Both the position numbers and the translations under genes were made by a program. A DNA stretch of 64,000 nucleotides. It comes from RGIG3009 sp045596745. Its GTDB lineage: Bacteria > Bacillota > Clostridia > Oscillospirales > Acutalibacteraceae. Shown piece by piece: positions 50,903 to 60,300 of this stretch (position 1 is the stretch's first letter; every line of letters begins with the position of its first letter). Location: contig JAZODA010000023.1 in the NCBI GenBank assembly GCA_045596745.1, forward strand, positions 1-64,000, in the 5' to 3' direction. Below the pieces are notes generated by a model, which saw nothing but the letters and a program-made list of their open reading frames with translations, ran no database searches and was not told where the DNA came from.

Positions 50903-52885
50903 TTACTCCAAATCCAGCATATCGAGATAATCGGCGCCATGCTCCGAAATCATACGCTTACGACCTTCCAGATCGTCACCCAGCAGCACGTCAAACAGGT
51001 AGGCGGTCTCCTCCATATCGCAGGGGTTGACCTTGACCAGCCGGCGCGTCGCAGGGTTCATGGTGGTCAGCGACATCATTTCGGGCTCGTTTTCACCAAG
51101 TCCCTTGGAGCGCTGAATGGTGTACTTGACATCGCCAATCTGCGCCAGAATTTCCGCCTTTTCGCGGTCGTTGTACGCGAAGTAGGTGTCGGTCTTGGTG
51201 TTAATTTCATACAGCGGCGTTTCCGCAATGTACACATACCCTTGTTCAATCAACGTCGGCGTCAGACGATACAGCATCGTCAGCACCAGCGTGCGAATCT
51301 GGAAGCCGTCAACGTCGGCATCGGTACAGATAATAATCTTGGAAAACCGCAGAAGCGACAAATCAAAGGTCGCGAGATTTTTGTTCGACTTGGATTTCAC
51401 TTCCACGCCGCAACCCATTACCTTGAGCAGGTTGACGATAATCTCGCTCTTGAAAATCTTATCAAATTCGGCTTTCAGACAGTTAAGAATCTTACCGCGA
51501 ATCGGGATAACCGCCTGGAACTCGGAGTTGCGCGCCTGGATACAAGAACCCATAGCCGATTTACCCTCCACGATGAACAGCTCACGCTGTGTCACGTCGC
51601 GGGTGCGGCAATCGACGAATCCCGGCACACGGGAAGCAAGGTCATTGCCCGACTGCAGGGTCTTTTTCAGGTTCAGACGGGTGGTTTCCGCCTTTTCACG
51701 GCTACGCTTGTTAATCAGCACCTGATCCGACAAGCGATCCGCTTCCGCCTTGTTTTCAAGGAAATACACTTCCAGATGATGCCGCAGGAAATCCGTCATC
51801 GCATCCTGGATAAACTTGTTGGTAATCGCCTTTTTGGTCTGGTTCTCGTAAGAGGTCTGGGTCGAGAACGAGGACGACACCAGCACGAGACAGTCCTGCA
51901 CATCCTGGAACGTGATTTTGCTTTCGTTCTTCAGGTACTTGCCGTTCTGGCGCAGGTACGCATCAATCTGCGACACAAACGCCGAACGCACCGCTTTTTC
52001 GGGCGCACCGCCGTGTTCCAGCCAGCTGGAGTTGTGGTAATACTCCAGCAAATTCGTCTTGTTGGAGCAGCACAGCGCGACGTTGAATTTTACTTTGTAT
52101 TCCGGCTTGTCCTCGCGGTCACGACCACGGCGTTCCGCCGTCCAGACCTGCACATCGGTCATACCGTTGTCGCCCACCAACTCGCGAACATAGTCCTCGA
52201 TACCGTTCTGGTAGACGAACTCTTCGTTTTCGAAGCTGCGGCCTTTCTGGTCACGCAGTACGAACAGAAGGTTGGGGTTAACAATCGCCTGACGGCGCAG
52301 AATATCGCGGAAATAATCAATCGGCACAGCAATGTCGGTAAAGACCTGCAGGTCGGGCTTCCAGCGGATGGTGGTACCGGTATCCCGCTTGGCATACGGC
52401 TCTTTCTTGAGACCGCCGACGTTTTCGCCGTGTTCAAAATGCAGCGTATAGCGGTAGCCGTCACGATGCACTTCCACATCCATATATTCCGAAGAATACT
52501 GCGTCGCGCAAGCACCCAGACCGTTAAGACCCAGCGAGAACTCATAGTTTTCGCTTTCGTTGGTATTGTACTTACCGCCGGCATACAGCTCGCAGAAAAT
52601 CAGCTCCCAGTTGAAGCGATCCTCTTTCGTGTTGTAGTCCACGGGGATACCGCGACCGAAGTCCTGAACTTCAATCGAACCGTCCTCGTACCGCGTGGTG
52701 ATAATCTTGTTGCCATGACCCTCGCGCGCTTCGTCAATCGAGTTGGAGAGTATTTCAAAAACAGCGTGCTCACAGCCCTCCAGGCCATCCGAGCCGAAAA
52801 TAACACCCGGGCGCTTACGGACGCGATCTGCGCCTTTCAGCGAGGTGATGCTTTCGTTGCCATATCCCGGCTTCTTTGCTGCCAT
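50903..52885 (-). CDS. parE: Type IIA DNA topoisomerase subunit B (ParE-like), variant Toprim
   Basis: A 660-residue ATPase subunit. GHKL motifs: EILSNSIDEA (catalytic Glu), DFGRGIPV, LGLNGLGA; the ATP-sensing QTKKA is present. In the Toprim domain the metal motif CTDADVDGF is intact, but the usual EGDSAGGS reads EGKSAMGSC, with the motif Asp changed to Lys next to the catalytic Glu. This points to a divergent Firmicute ParE-like branch rather than GyrB. It starts the two-gene unit with parC. Confidence 0.88.
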   Translation of the reverse strand: MAAKKPGYGNESITSLKGADRVRKRPGVIFGSDGLEGCEHAVFEILSNSIDEAREGHGNKIITTRYEDGSIEVQDFGRGIPVDYNTKEDRFNWELIFCELYAGGKYNTNESENYEFSLGLNGLGACATQYSSEYMDVEVHRDGYRYTLHFEHGENVGGLKKEPYAKRDTGTTIRWKPDLQVFTDIAVPIDYFRDILRRQAIVNPNLLFVLRDQKGRSFENEEFVYQNGIEDYVRELVGDNGMTDVQVWTAERRGRDREDKPEYKVKFNVALCCSNKTNLLEYYHNSSWLEHGGAPEKAVRSAFVSQIDAYLRQNGKYLKNESKITFQDVQDCLVLVSSSFSTQTSYENQTKKAITNKFIQDAMTDFLRHHLEVYFLENKAEADRLSDQVLINKRSREKAETTRLNLKKTLQSGNDLASRVPGFVDCRTRDVTQRELFIVEGKSAMGSCIQARNSEFQAVIPIRGKILNCLKAEFDKIFKSEIIVNLLKVMGCGVEVKSKSNKNLATFDLSLLRFSKIIICTDADVDGFQIRTLVLTMLYRLTPTLIEQGYVYIAETPLYEINTKTDTYFAYNDREKAEILAQIGDVKYTIQRSKGLGENEPEMMSLTTMNPATRRLVKVNPCDMEETAYLFDVLLGDDLEGRKRMISEHGADYLDMLDLE

Positions 52886-52927
52886 TGCGTTTCCACCTTT
52901 ACAAAATATAGAGTCTATTTATCCTAT

Positions 52928-52955
52928 TTTATACCATATATAGTTGTTTCGTCAA
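52928..52955 (-). promoter_or_regulatory. Sigma-A promoter of parE-parC
   Basis: TTGACG (52950-52955), 16-base spacer, TATAAA (52928-52933) with a TGG extension on the minus strand. Confidence 0.7.
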
Positions 52956-53098
52956 GTTTTCCGCACCGATTTTTTGTGCCTGTCGACAAAATTCGGGCAA
53001 AAGCAAAAAAGTTCGTGCAATTTCCCACGAAGCATTGTATAATAGCAGACATAAGCGGCGCGAAATCGTTAACTTTTTTTGAATGTTGCGCAATTTGA

Positions 53099-53127
53099 TT
53101 GCATCTTACCGTTCGGTGCGCTACAAT
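53099..53127 (+). promoter_or_regulatory. Sigma-A promoter of the RING/zinc-ribbon gene
   Basis: TTGCAT (53099-53104), 17-base spacer, TACAAT (53122-53127). A TATAAT at 53038-53043, without a good -35, may be a second start. The remaining 52956-53098 holds nothing else I can support. Confidence 0.75.
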
Positions 53128-53176
53128 AGTGTTGTCGAATCCTCGCGCCAAAAACCATCACAGAAAGTGTGACAGT

Positions 53177-54190
53177 ATGTTTTTTTACGAAGGACAATCC
53201 TGCCCGGTTTGCGGTCGCCGTTTTGCGGAAAACGATGACATCGTGACCTGTCCGCAGTGCGGTTGCCCGCACCATCGCGATTGCTGGAAGCAGGAAGGAC
53301 ATTGCCACTTTGAAGCCGACCACGGCACCGACCGCCAGTGGGCACAGAGCAAGACGGAAGCACCCAAGGCTTCCGCCGAACCCACCACGCCGCAGGCGCG
53401 TTGCCCGCACTGTGGCGGCTCTAACCCCGAATTTGCGGAATTTTGCGCACACTGCGGTCACGAACTCACCCCGACGGAATGGGCAAGCGCCACGCCGCCT
53501 CCCCCTCCTCCGCCGCATGATGTACCGCCTCCGCCTGTCGGTCAGTACACCCCGCCGTTCAGCGGTGGTTTCGGTCAGCCGTTCCAAGTGCCGCTGCAGG
53601 ATCCGTACGGCGGACTGCCGCGCACCGAAACCATCGAGGGCTTCTCGCTGGATGAAATTGCCGAGGTTGTCGGCAACAACTCCGCCTACTACCTCCCCCG
53701 TTTCCACAAGATGGCAAACGGCGGTTCCAAGGTTTCGTGGAACTGGGCAGCAGCGCTGATTCCTGCCAACTGGCTTTTGTATCGCAAGAATTTTGTGTGG
53801 GGCGCGCTGATGTTTGTGGTGGAGTTGGTGCTTCAGCTGTTCTCCTCCTTTGCGATGGATAAGCTCGTCGTTACCAACGCTTCCGGTGCGATATATGTCC
53901 CGTCGATTACCGTTCTGCTGAACGATCCGCAGGCACGCCTGCTGTCCGTCATTCTGTTTATCATCAGCGTGGCAAGCATTGCTTTGGGCATTCTGCTCGG
54001 TATGTTCGGCAACTACCTGTATATGCAGTCGGTGCTGAAGAAAGTTCGCCGTCGCCGCGAAAACCCCGAACTGCGTTACGACCGCAGCTTCTTCAAGACG
54101 GGCGGCACCTCGTTCGCACTCGCCATCGCCCCCGAGCTCATCGTCCTCGTCATCGAGTACGTGCAAATGCTGCTAACTATGATGGTATAA
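53177..54190 (+). CDS. Prokaryotic RING-finger/zinc-ribbon membrane protein (DUF2628-like)
   Basis: A 337-residue protein. Residues 8-50 form a RING-like or zinc-finger module (CPVCGRRF, CPQCGCPHHRDCW, GHCHFE), related to Prok-RING_1. A second zinc ribbon follows (CPHCGG ... CAHCGHE), then a Pro-rich linker of about 50 residues. The carboxy part has SWNWAAALIPANWLLYRKNF, the DUF2628 signature, and three to four membrane segments. Such proteins are widespread in Clostridia; the function is unknown. The start is ATG 53177; the ribosome site is weak. Confidence 0.78.
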   Translation: MFFYEGQSCPVCGRRFAENDDIVTCPQCGCPHHRDCWKQEGHCHFEADHGTDRQWAQSKTEAPKASAEPTTPQARCPHCGGSNPEFAEFCAHCGHELTPTEWASATPPPPPPPHDVPPPPVGQYTPPFSGGFGQPFQVPLQDPYGGLPRTETIEGFSLDEIAEVVGNNSAYYLPRFHKMANGGSKVSWNWAAALIPANWLLYRKNFVWGALMFVVELVLQLFSSFAMDKLVVTNASGAIYVPSITVLLNDPQARLLSVILFIISVASIALGILLGMFGNYLYMQSVLKKVRRRRENPELRYDRSFFKTGGTSFALAIAPELIVLVIEYVQMLLTMMV

Positions 54191-54200
54191 CCACAAAACA

Positions 54201-54230
54201 AAAACGCAGGGCCTCCGCCCTGCGTTTTTT
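54201..54230 (+). terminator. Terminator of the RING/zinc-ribbon gene
   Basis: A 12-bp stem (54201-54212 with 54217-54228, CTCC loop) followed by six T residues. Confidence 0.9.
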
Positions 54231-54304
54231 CTTTTCCGTTGCCGTTTTGTGTTCTTTTGCCGCGGTGGCGCACATAGGTTAGTGTCACAAGGAGGTCGAT
54301 GCTT

Positions 54305-54775
54305 GTGATGCGACGACAGATGGAATGGAAGCCCCTCTTGTTTTTCTTTTTGTTCACCTTTGGTCTTGCGGGTCTCGGCACGCTGCTCGGCGGCTCGCCC
54401 TCGGTCGAGGGCCTCGATGTACCGCCGCTGTATCCGCCTGCATGGCTGTTCCCCGTGGCGTGGAGCATCCTGTACGCGCTGATGTCCTATGCCGCCTACC
54501 GCGTGTTTTTAAGCGGCGATGTTGACCGCTCCACCGCACTGCAGCTATACCTGGCGCAGGTGATTGTCAACGCGCTGTGGCCGTTTTTCTTCTTCCGTCT
54601 GGAATGGCGGTTCTTCGCGCTGTTATGGCTGTTTTTGCTGCTGTGGCTGGTGCTGCGCACCGCCCGCCTTTTCAAGCCCATCGACAAAACCGCCTACGCC
54701 CTGCTCATCCCCTACCTCGCGTGGCTGGTCTTTGCCGGTTATCTGAACCTCGCCATCTACCTGCTCAACCGCTAA
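54305..54775 (+). CDS. tspO: TspO/MBR-family membrane protein
   Basis: A 156-residue protein with five hydrophobic helices. Family motifs: PPAWLFPVAWSILYALMSYA (residues 40-59), VNALWPFFFFRLEW, and IPYLAWLVFAGYLNLAI. TspO proteins bind tetrapyrroles and sterol-like ligands and are implicated in stress signalling; the ligand here is unknown. GGAGG at 54291-54295 is only 3 bases before the first ATG, so the in-frame GTG at 54305 or the ATG at 54308 is the likelier start. Confidence 0.88.
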   Translation: MMRRQMEWKPLLFFFLFTFGLAGLGTLLGGSPSVEGLDVPPLYPPAWLFPVAWSILYALMSYAAYRVFLSGDVDRSTALQLYLAQVIVNALWPFFFFRLEWRFFALLWLFLLLWLVLRTARLFKPIDKTAYALLIPYLAWLVFAGYLNLAIYLLNR

Positions 54776-54776
54776 A

Positions 54777-54816
54777 CAAAAACGCACCGCCCACATTCCG
54801 TGGACGGTGCGTTTTG
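54777..54816. terminator. Bidirectional terminator between tspO and metallophosphoesterase G
   Basis: A 14-bp stem with one mismatch (54778-54794 with 54800-54815), with A/T-rich flanks on both sides. Confidence 0.8.
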
Positions 54817-54820
54817 TTTA

Positions 54821-55942
54821 TCAATAGTTGAGAGTGAAATGAGTGCGATCTTCCAAATCCAGCGTGATGTTGCTGCCAACACGCACCAGATGAATCTTGC
54901 GCTTCGCGGTATCCACTGCCATCACCGTCACGCAGTCCTCGGCTTTGGTGTCCCGCGCGCGGGGCAGGTCACAGCCGTAGGTCTGCCAATCGTCGTTGGC
55001 GGTAGCGGCAAAGCTGATGATGTTCTGCTCGGGATGCGACTCGCTCGTGGCAATCATATCGCGATGATAGTGGCCGACAATGTGGCACACAAACGCGCCT
55101 TTGCCGCGTGCGGTAAAGTCCGCCTTTGCCTTGAGCGTCGGCAGCCACGCGTGGCTCTCAATCGGGGCGTACTCTTTGTCCAGCGTCTCGCCCTTGGACC
55201 AAGCATCGATGATATCCGGCAGCAGCTCGCATTTGCCGTACAGCGCGAGTTCACCCGCGAAACCGCCGTGCTCCTGCGTGAACTTGCCTTCCGTCTTCAC
55301 TGCGCTGTCGGTGTACGCGTGACGCGCCACGATAACGTGGTAATCCTGCGGCACATTTTTCAGCGTTTCAATCAGCCAGTCAACTTCTTCCTGATTCAGG
55401 CTTTCCGCACCGCGCGTGATAACGAAATTGCCGTCCTCGTCGCGCTCTTCGGGTGCCATATAGTTATCCAGCACGATAACCGTAACCTTGTACTCGTCCC
55501 AGTTGACGGAGTAGTAGGTCTTGTTCAAATCCGGGATGCCAATCTGGTAGCGAGTGGTGCGGACATACTTCTCGCACACCTCCGCCTTCGAGCCTGCCAG
55601 TTCCTTTTTGGCACTGTTGCCGCCGTCGTGGTTGCCGATGGCCGTGTAGAACGGCTTCTTGGCGGAATGCACCGCGAGATAGTACCAGGAACCGTCGTTT
55701 TCGGTGTAGTTGCCGCCCTGAATATCGCCCAGACAAATACCGCAATCCACCGCCTTCGTACCATTCATATAATCAATAGCGTTCTGCATCTGCTTGGCAC
55801 AGCGATGCACGTCGGTGGTCACCAGCATAGCAAAACGCTTCGGCTTTACTTCGCCGTGACCGAACACACCGACACCCGCCGCGGCGTTGACGATATGCTC
55901 CACATCCTTGTTTCGTGTAATGATTGCACTCTCAAAGCTCAT
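54821..55942 (-). CDS. Metallophosphoesterase G (separate subfamily)
   Basis: A 373-residue calcineurin-like phosphoesterase. Metal motifs: VTTDVHR, LGDIQGG, IGNHDGG, VARHAYT and VGHYHRDM. It is not a close paralogue of the six-gene array: the spacing, the GDIQGG form and the extended insert between GNHD and the next His differ. It has no signal peptide. AAGGAG precedes the ATG. It follows rlmD by 62 bases, at the end of the rseP-ispG-polC-rlmD unit. Substrate unknown. Confidence 0.85.
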   Translation of the reverse strand: MSFESAIITRNKDVEHIVNAAAGVGVFGHGEVKPKRFAMLVTTDVHRCAKQMQNAIDYMNGTKAVDCGICLGDIQGGNYTENDGSWYYLAVHSAKKPFYTAIGNHDGGNSAKKELAGSKAEVCEKYVRTTRYQIGIPDLNKTYYSVNWDEYKVTVIVLDNYMAPEERDEDGNFVITRGAESLNQEEVDWLIETLKNVPQDYHVIVARHAYTDSAVKTEGKFTQEHGGFAGELALYGKCELLPDIIDAWSKGETLDKEYAPIESHAWLPTLKAKADFTARGKGAFVCHIVGHYHRDMIATSESHPEQNIISFAATANDDWQTYGCDLPRARDTKAEDCVTVMAVDTAKRKIHLVRVGSNITLDLEDRTHFTLNY

Positions 55943-56004
55943 AACAACATCTCCTTTAATTTTAGCTCCTCTATTCCCACCTGCAAAGCAGGCAAAAAAC
56001 GCAG

Positions 56005-57384
56005 TTATCCCTCACTCCGTGTGAGCAGTGCCACGCATTCCACATGCGCCGTGCGGGGGAACATATCCACCGGAGTGACCTGCTCGGTCGTGTAACCCTC
56101 TTCCGCAAACAGTTTCAAATCCCGCGCCAGTGTGGCAGGGTCGCAGGAAACGTATACCACGCGGTCGGGATTCATCCCAGCCACCGTGTGAATCAACGAG
56201 GCTTCACAACCTTTGCGCGGCGGATCCAGTATCACCACATCGGGTTTCCAACCCTCGGCGGCCAGCTGCTTTGCCGCCTGTGCGGCATCCGCGGCAATGA
56301 ATCGCGCGTTGGTAATACCATTTTCATCGGCGTTGCGGCGAGCGTCCTCCACCGCCTGTTGCACCACTTCGACACCCACGAGTTCGCGCACCTTGTGCGC
56401 CATCGACAGGCCAATCGTACCCGTACCGCAGTAAAGGTCGAGCAACGTTTCCGTACCGCTCAAGTTGGCAACCTCCGCCGCTTTGCGGTACAACCGCTCG
56501 GCCTGGTCGTGGTTGACCTGATAGAACGACAGCGGCGATAAACGGAATCGCAAGCCGCACAGCGTATCGGTAATGTACGGCGTGCCGTACAGCGGATAAC
56601 TGATGTTTCCGAGTACCACGTTGGTGTCGTCACTGTTGAGGTTGACCATCACCGAAGTCAGTCCCGGCACCGCTTTACGCAGGGATTCCACCAGCGCATC
56701 GGAACGCCGCAGCTTGCCACAGGTGCTGACCAAGCAAACCATCACTTCGCCGCTTTGCGCGCCCTCACGGATATAGATATGGCGCAGCACGCCTTCTCCC
56801 GTCGTTTCGTCATACACCGGTATGCGGAACTTGGTCGCCCAACGTGCCACCACCGACAGTGCTTTTTCAAACACCTCGGGCTGCAACAGACAATCCCGCT
56901 GCTCAATCACGCGATGGCTGCGCGCCGCATACAAGCCGACAAGCGGACGATACTCGCCCGGCGCGACAGGATACTGCGCTTTGTTGCGGTAGCGGTCGGG
57001 CTGCTCGCACGCCACAATGGGCTGCGGCTCCAGCGACAAACCACCGATACGCGAAAGCGCATCCGCGACTCGTTGCCATTTGCAACGCAGCTCCGCTTCG
57101 TAGGAGATATGCCGATACGTACAACCACCGCACTTACCGAACGACGGACAATCCACCTGCGGCAAGCGGTCAGCCGACGGCGTGACAAGCTCTTCCACCT
57201 TGCCGAATGCCATAGTTTTCTGCACCTTGACAATGCGGCAGCGAATCTCGTCGCCAATCGCTGTAAACGGCACAAAGATCGCCATACCGCGTTCGTCAGC
57301 AGATTCCGCATAGCGTCCGATACCGCTGCCTTCTGCGCTCATAGCCGTGATGACAAGCGGTACAATCTGATTTTTCTGCAGCAT
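56005..57384 (-). CDS. rlmD: 23S rRNA (uracil-5-)-methyltransferase (RlmD/RlmCD family)
   Basis: A 459-residue SAM-dependent RNA methyltransferase. An amino-terminal TRAM domain (about residues 1-65) leads into the FeS-cluster cysteines CPSFGKCGGCTY (about 80-91). The catalytic domain shows LLDLYCGTGTIGL (SAM), VILDPPRKGC and VSCDPATLARDL with the nucleophile Cys. In Firmicutes a single RlmCD often modifies both U747 and U1939, so exact positions are uncertain. It lies 15 bases after polC. Confidence 0.92.
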   Translation of the reverse strand: MLQKNQIVPLVITAMSAEGSGIGRYAESADERGMAIFVPFTAIGDEIRCRIVKVQKTMAFGKVEELVTPSADRLPQVDCPSFGKCGGCTYRHISYEAELRCKWQRVADALSRIGGLSLEPQPIVACEQPDRYRNKAQYPVAPGEYRPLVGLYAARSHRVIEQRDCLLQPEVFEKALSVVARWATKFRIPVYDETTGEGVLRHIYIREGAQSGEVMVCLVSTCGKLRRSDALVESLRKAVPGLTSVMVNLNSDDTNVVLGNISYPLYGTPYITDTLCGLRFRLSPLSFYQVNHDQAERLYRKAAEVANLSGTETLLDLYCGTGTIGLSMAHKVRELVGVEVVQQAVEDARRNADENGITNARFIAADAAQAAKQLAAEGWKPDVVILDPPRKGCEASLIHTVAGMNPDRVVYVSCDPATLARDLKLFAEEGYTTEQVTPVDMFPRTAHVECVALLTRSEG

Positions 57385-57399
57385 GGCGATCCTCCTTTT

Positions 57400-60300
57400 T
57401 TACATCTCAAACAAATTCATCTGGCTGGTTGCAGGAAGCGAACCCAGCGCGCCCAACGCACCCAACGATTCCACAACCGACTTGGAAATACCCGAACGAT
57501 TCTGCAAATCATCGCAGGAAATATACTCACCGTCAGCACGGGCATCCATCAGCGACTGTGCCGCCGCACCACCCAAGCCGCGTACCGCGCTGAACGGCAT
57601 ACGAATCTTGCCGTCCTCGGGCACGAACTTGTAGGAGTGCGACTTGTACAAATCCACAGGCAGGAACTCCACGCCGCGCTGCATCGCCTCATAGACAATG
57701 TGCAGCGATTCTGCCTGGGACAGCTCCTTCGCCGTGGCTTCCTTCTTATCCTTGGCGCGGATGGAATCCATCAGCCGCTTCACGGCTTCCTTGCCGCCCA
57801 TCACCGGCTCAGCGTCGAAATCTTCACCACGACCGGTGAAATACGCCGCATAATACTCGATGGGACGGTGTACCTTGTACCACGCCACGCGCAGTGCCGC
57901 CGTGCAATACGCCGCGGCGTGCGCTTTCGGGAACATATACTTAATCTTCATACAGGAATCGACGTACCAGCTCGGCACGTTGTGTTCCTTCATCGCTTCA
58001 AAATGCTCGTCGGTCAGCAGCTTGGTCGCCTTACCCTTACGCACAATTTCCATAATCTTAAACGCCATCTTCGGCGGCAGACCCTTGTGCATCAGGTAGG
58101 TCATAATGTTATCACGCGTACCGATAACGTCGGAGATGGTACAGGTACCGGCGCGGATAAGCTCCTGTGCGTTGCCCAGCCACACGTCGGTGCCGTGCGA
58201 CAGACCCGAAATCTGCAGCAAGTCGGCAAACGTTGAGGGACGGCAATCCAAGAGCATCTGACGCACGAACGGCGTGCCCATTTCGGGCAGCGACAGCGTA
58301 CCGGTCTCGCAGTCAATCTGCTCCACCGTAACGCCCAGCGGTTCGGGCGAGGTAAACAGCTTGTACACCTCGGGATCCGACATCGGCACCTTCATCACGC
58401 TGATGCCGGTGTACTCCTCCAGATACTTGTAAATGGTGGGAATCACGTGGCCGAGGTTATCCAGTTTCAGAATGGTATCGTGAATGGAATGGAAGTCGAA
58501 GTGCGTGGTGATAACATCCGAGTTCGGGTCATCGGCAGGATGCTGCGCAGGGCAGAAATCCTCGATGACGTATTCGTTCGGCACAACGACCATACCGCCG
58601 GGATGCTGACCGGTGGTTCTCTTGACGCCGGTGCAGCCATCGGACAAACGGGCGATTTCGGCGTTGGAGAGCGCCAGTCCGCGCTCCTCCGCGTACTTTT
58701 TCACGTAACCGAATGCGGTCTTTTCCGCCACCGTGGCAATCGTACCGGCCTTGAACACGTGGTCGCTGCCGAACAGCGATTCGGTGTACTTATGGGCGCG
58801 GGTCTGATACTCACTGGCGAAGTTAAGGTCAATATCGGGGGTCTTATCGCCGTCGAAGCCAAGGAAGGTTTCGAACGGGATTTCCTGGCCGTCACGCTCC
58901 AGCATCTCGCCGCAGACGGGACACTGCTTTTCGGGCAGGTCAAAGCCCGAGCCGTAGGAGCCGTCGGTGATAAACTCGGAATGCTTACACTTCGAGCAAA
59001 CGTAGTGCGGTTCAAGCGGATTAACTTCCGAAATGCCCGCCATATGCGCCACAAAGGACGAACCGACCGAACCACGCGAACCGACGAGGTAGCCGTTATC
59101 CACCGAGTTCTTCACCAGTTTCTGCGCAATCATATACAACACGGCGAAGCCGTTTTTGATGATGGAGTTAAGCTCCTTTTCCAATCGCGCCGACACAATC
59201 TCCGGCACAGGATCGCCGTAGATTTCCTTGGCACGATTCCAGGTAATCTCGGTCAGCTCTTCGTCCGAGCCTTCGATATGCGGCGGATAGTTGCCTTCGG
59301 GAATCGGACGGATATCCTCAATCATCTCCGCAATGCGGTTGGGATTCTCCACCACGATTTCGTATGCCTTTTCAGCAGGCAGATAATCAAATTCCTTGAG
59401 CATTTCGTCGGTGGTACGCAGGTACAACGGCGGCTGCATATCCGCGTCACCGTAGCCCTGACCCGCCTGCAGAATGCGGCGGTACACTTCGTCTTCGGGG
59501 TCGAGGAAGTGCACGTCACAGGTGGCGCACACCGGGATGTTCAGTTCCTCACCCAAGCGGATGACGGTGCGGTTGAATTCACGCAGCTGCTCATCATCGC
59601 GGGCAGTACCGTTGCGCAGCATAAAGCGGTTGTTGCCAATCGGCTGCACTTCCAGGAAGTCATAGAACCGTGCAATGGAGCACAATTCCTCCCACGGCTT
59701 GCCCTCCACAATGGCGCAGAACAGTTCGCCCTGCTCGCAGGCGCTGCCGATGATGAGGCCCTCGCGCATCTCCAGCAGCTTACTGCGGCTGATACGCGGA
59801 CGCTTGTAAAAGTTCTTCAGATGGCTGTAGGAAATCAGTTTGTAAAGGTTCTTCAGACCCACCGTGTTCTTGGCGAGCAGCACCTGATGGTACGGACGAG
59901 CCTTGCTCGGACCGCCCTCCCCTGCCAGAGAGTTGATTTCCTCCACCATCGACATACTGTACTTCTCATCCAGTTCGCCCAGAATGCAGGTGAAAATGTT
60001 CGCCAGCACGCGAGCATCGTCGCAGGCGCGATGATGGTTAAACGGCTCAAGCTCCAGATGCTTTGCCACCGTATCCAGCTTGTGGTTTTTAAGCGAAGGA
60101 TACAGCGCACGGCAAATCGGCACGGTATCCACCGAACCGAACGGCAGCGACACACCGCAACGACCCGCAGCGGCACGCACAAAACCGGTGTCAAAACGGG
60201 CGTTGTGAGCAACCAGAATCGGGTTGTCACCGCAGAACTCAAAGAACGCGCGAAGTGCCTCTCCCTCTTTGGGAGCGCCCTTCACCATCTCGTCGGTGAT

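Noticed and set aside
53000..53098. A second gene or small RNA in the parE to RING-gene interval
   Set aside because: Only an isolated TATAAT without a convincing -35 and an unstructured T run are visible.
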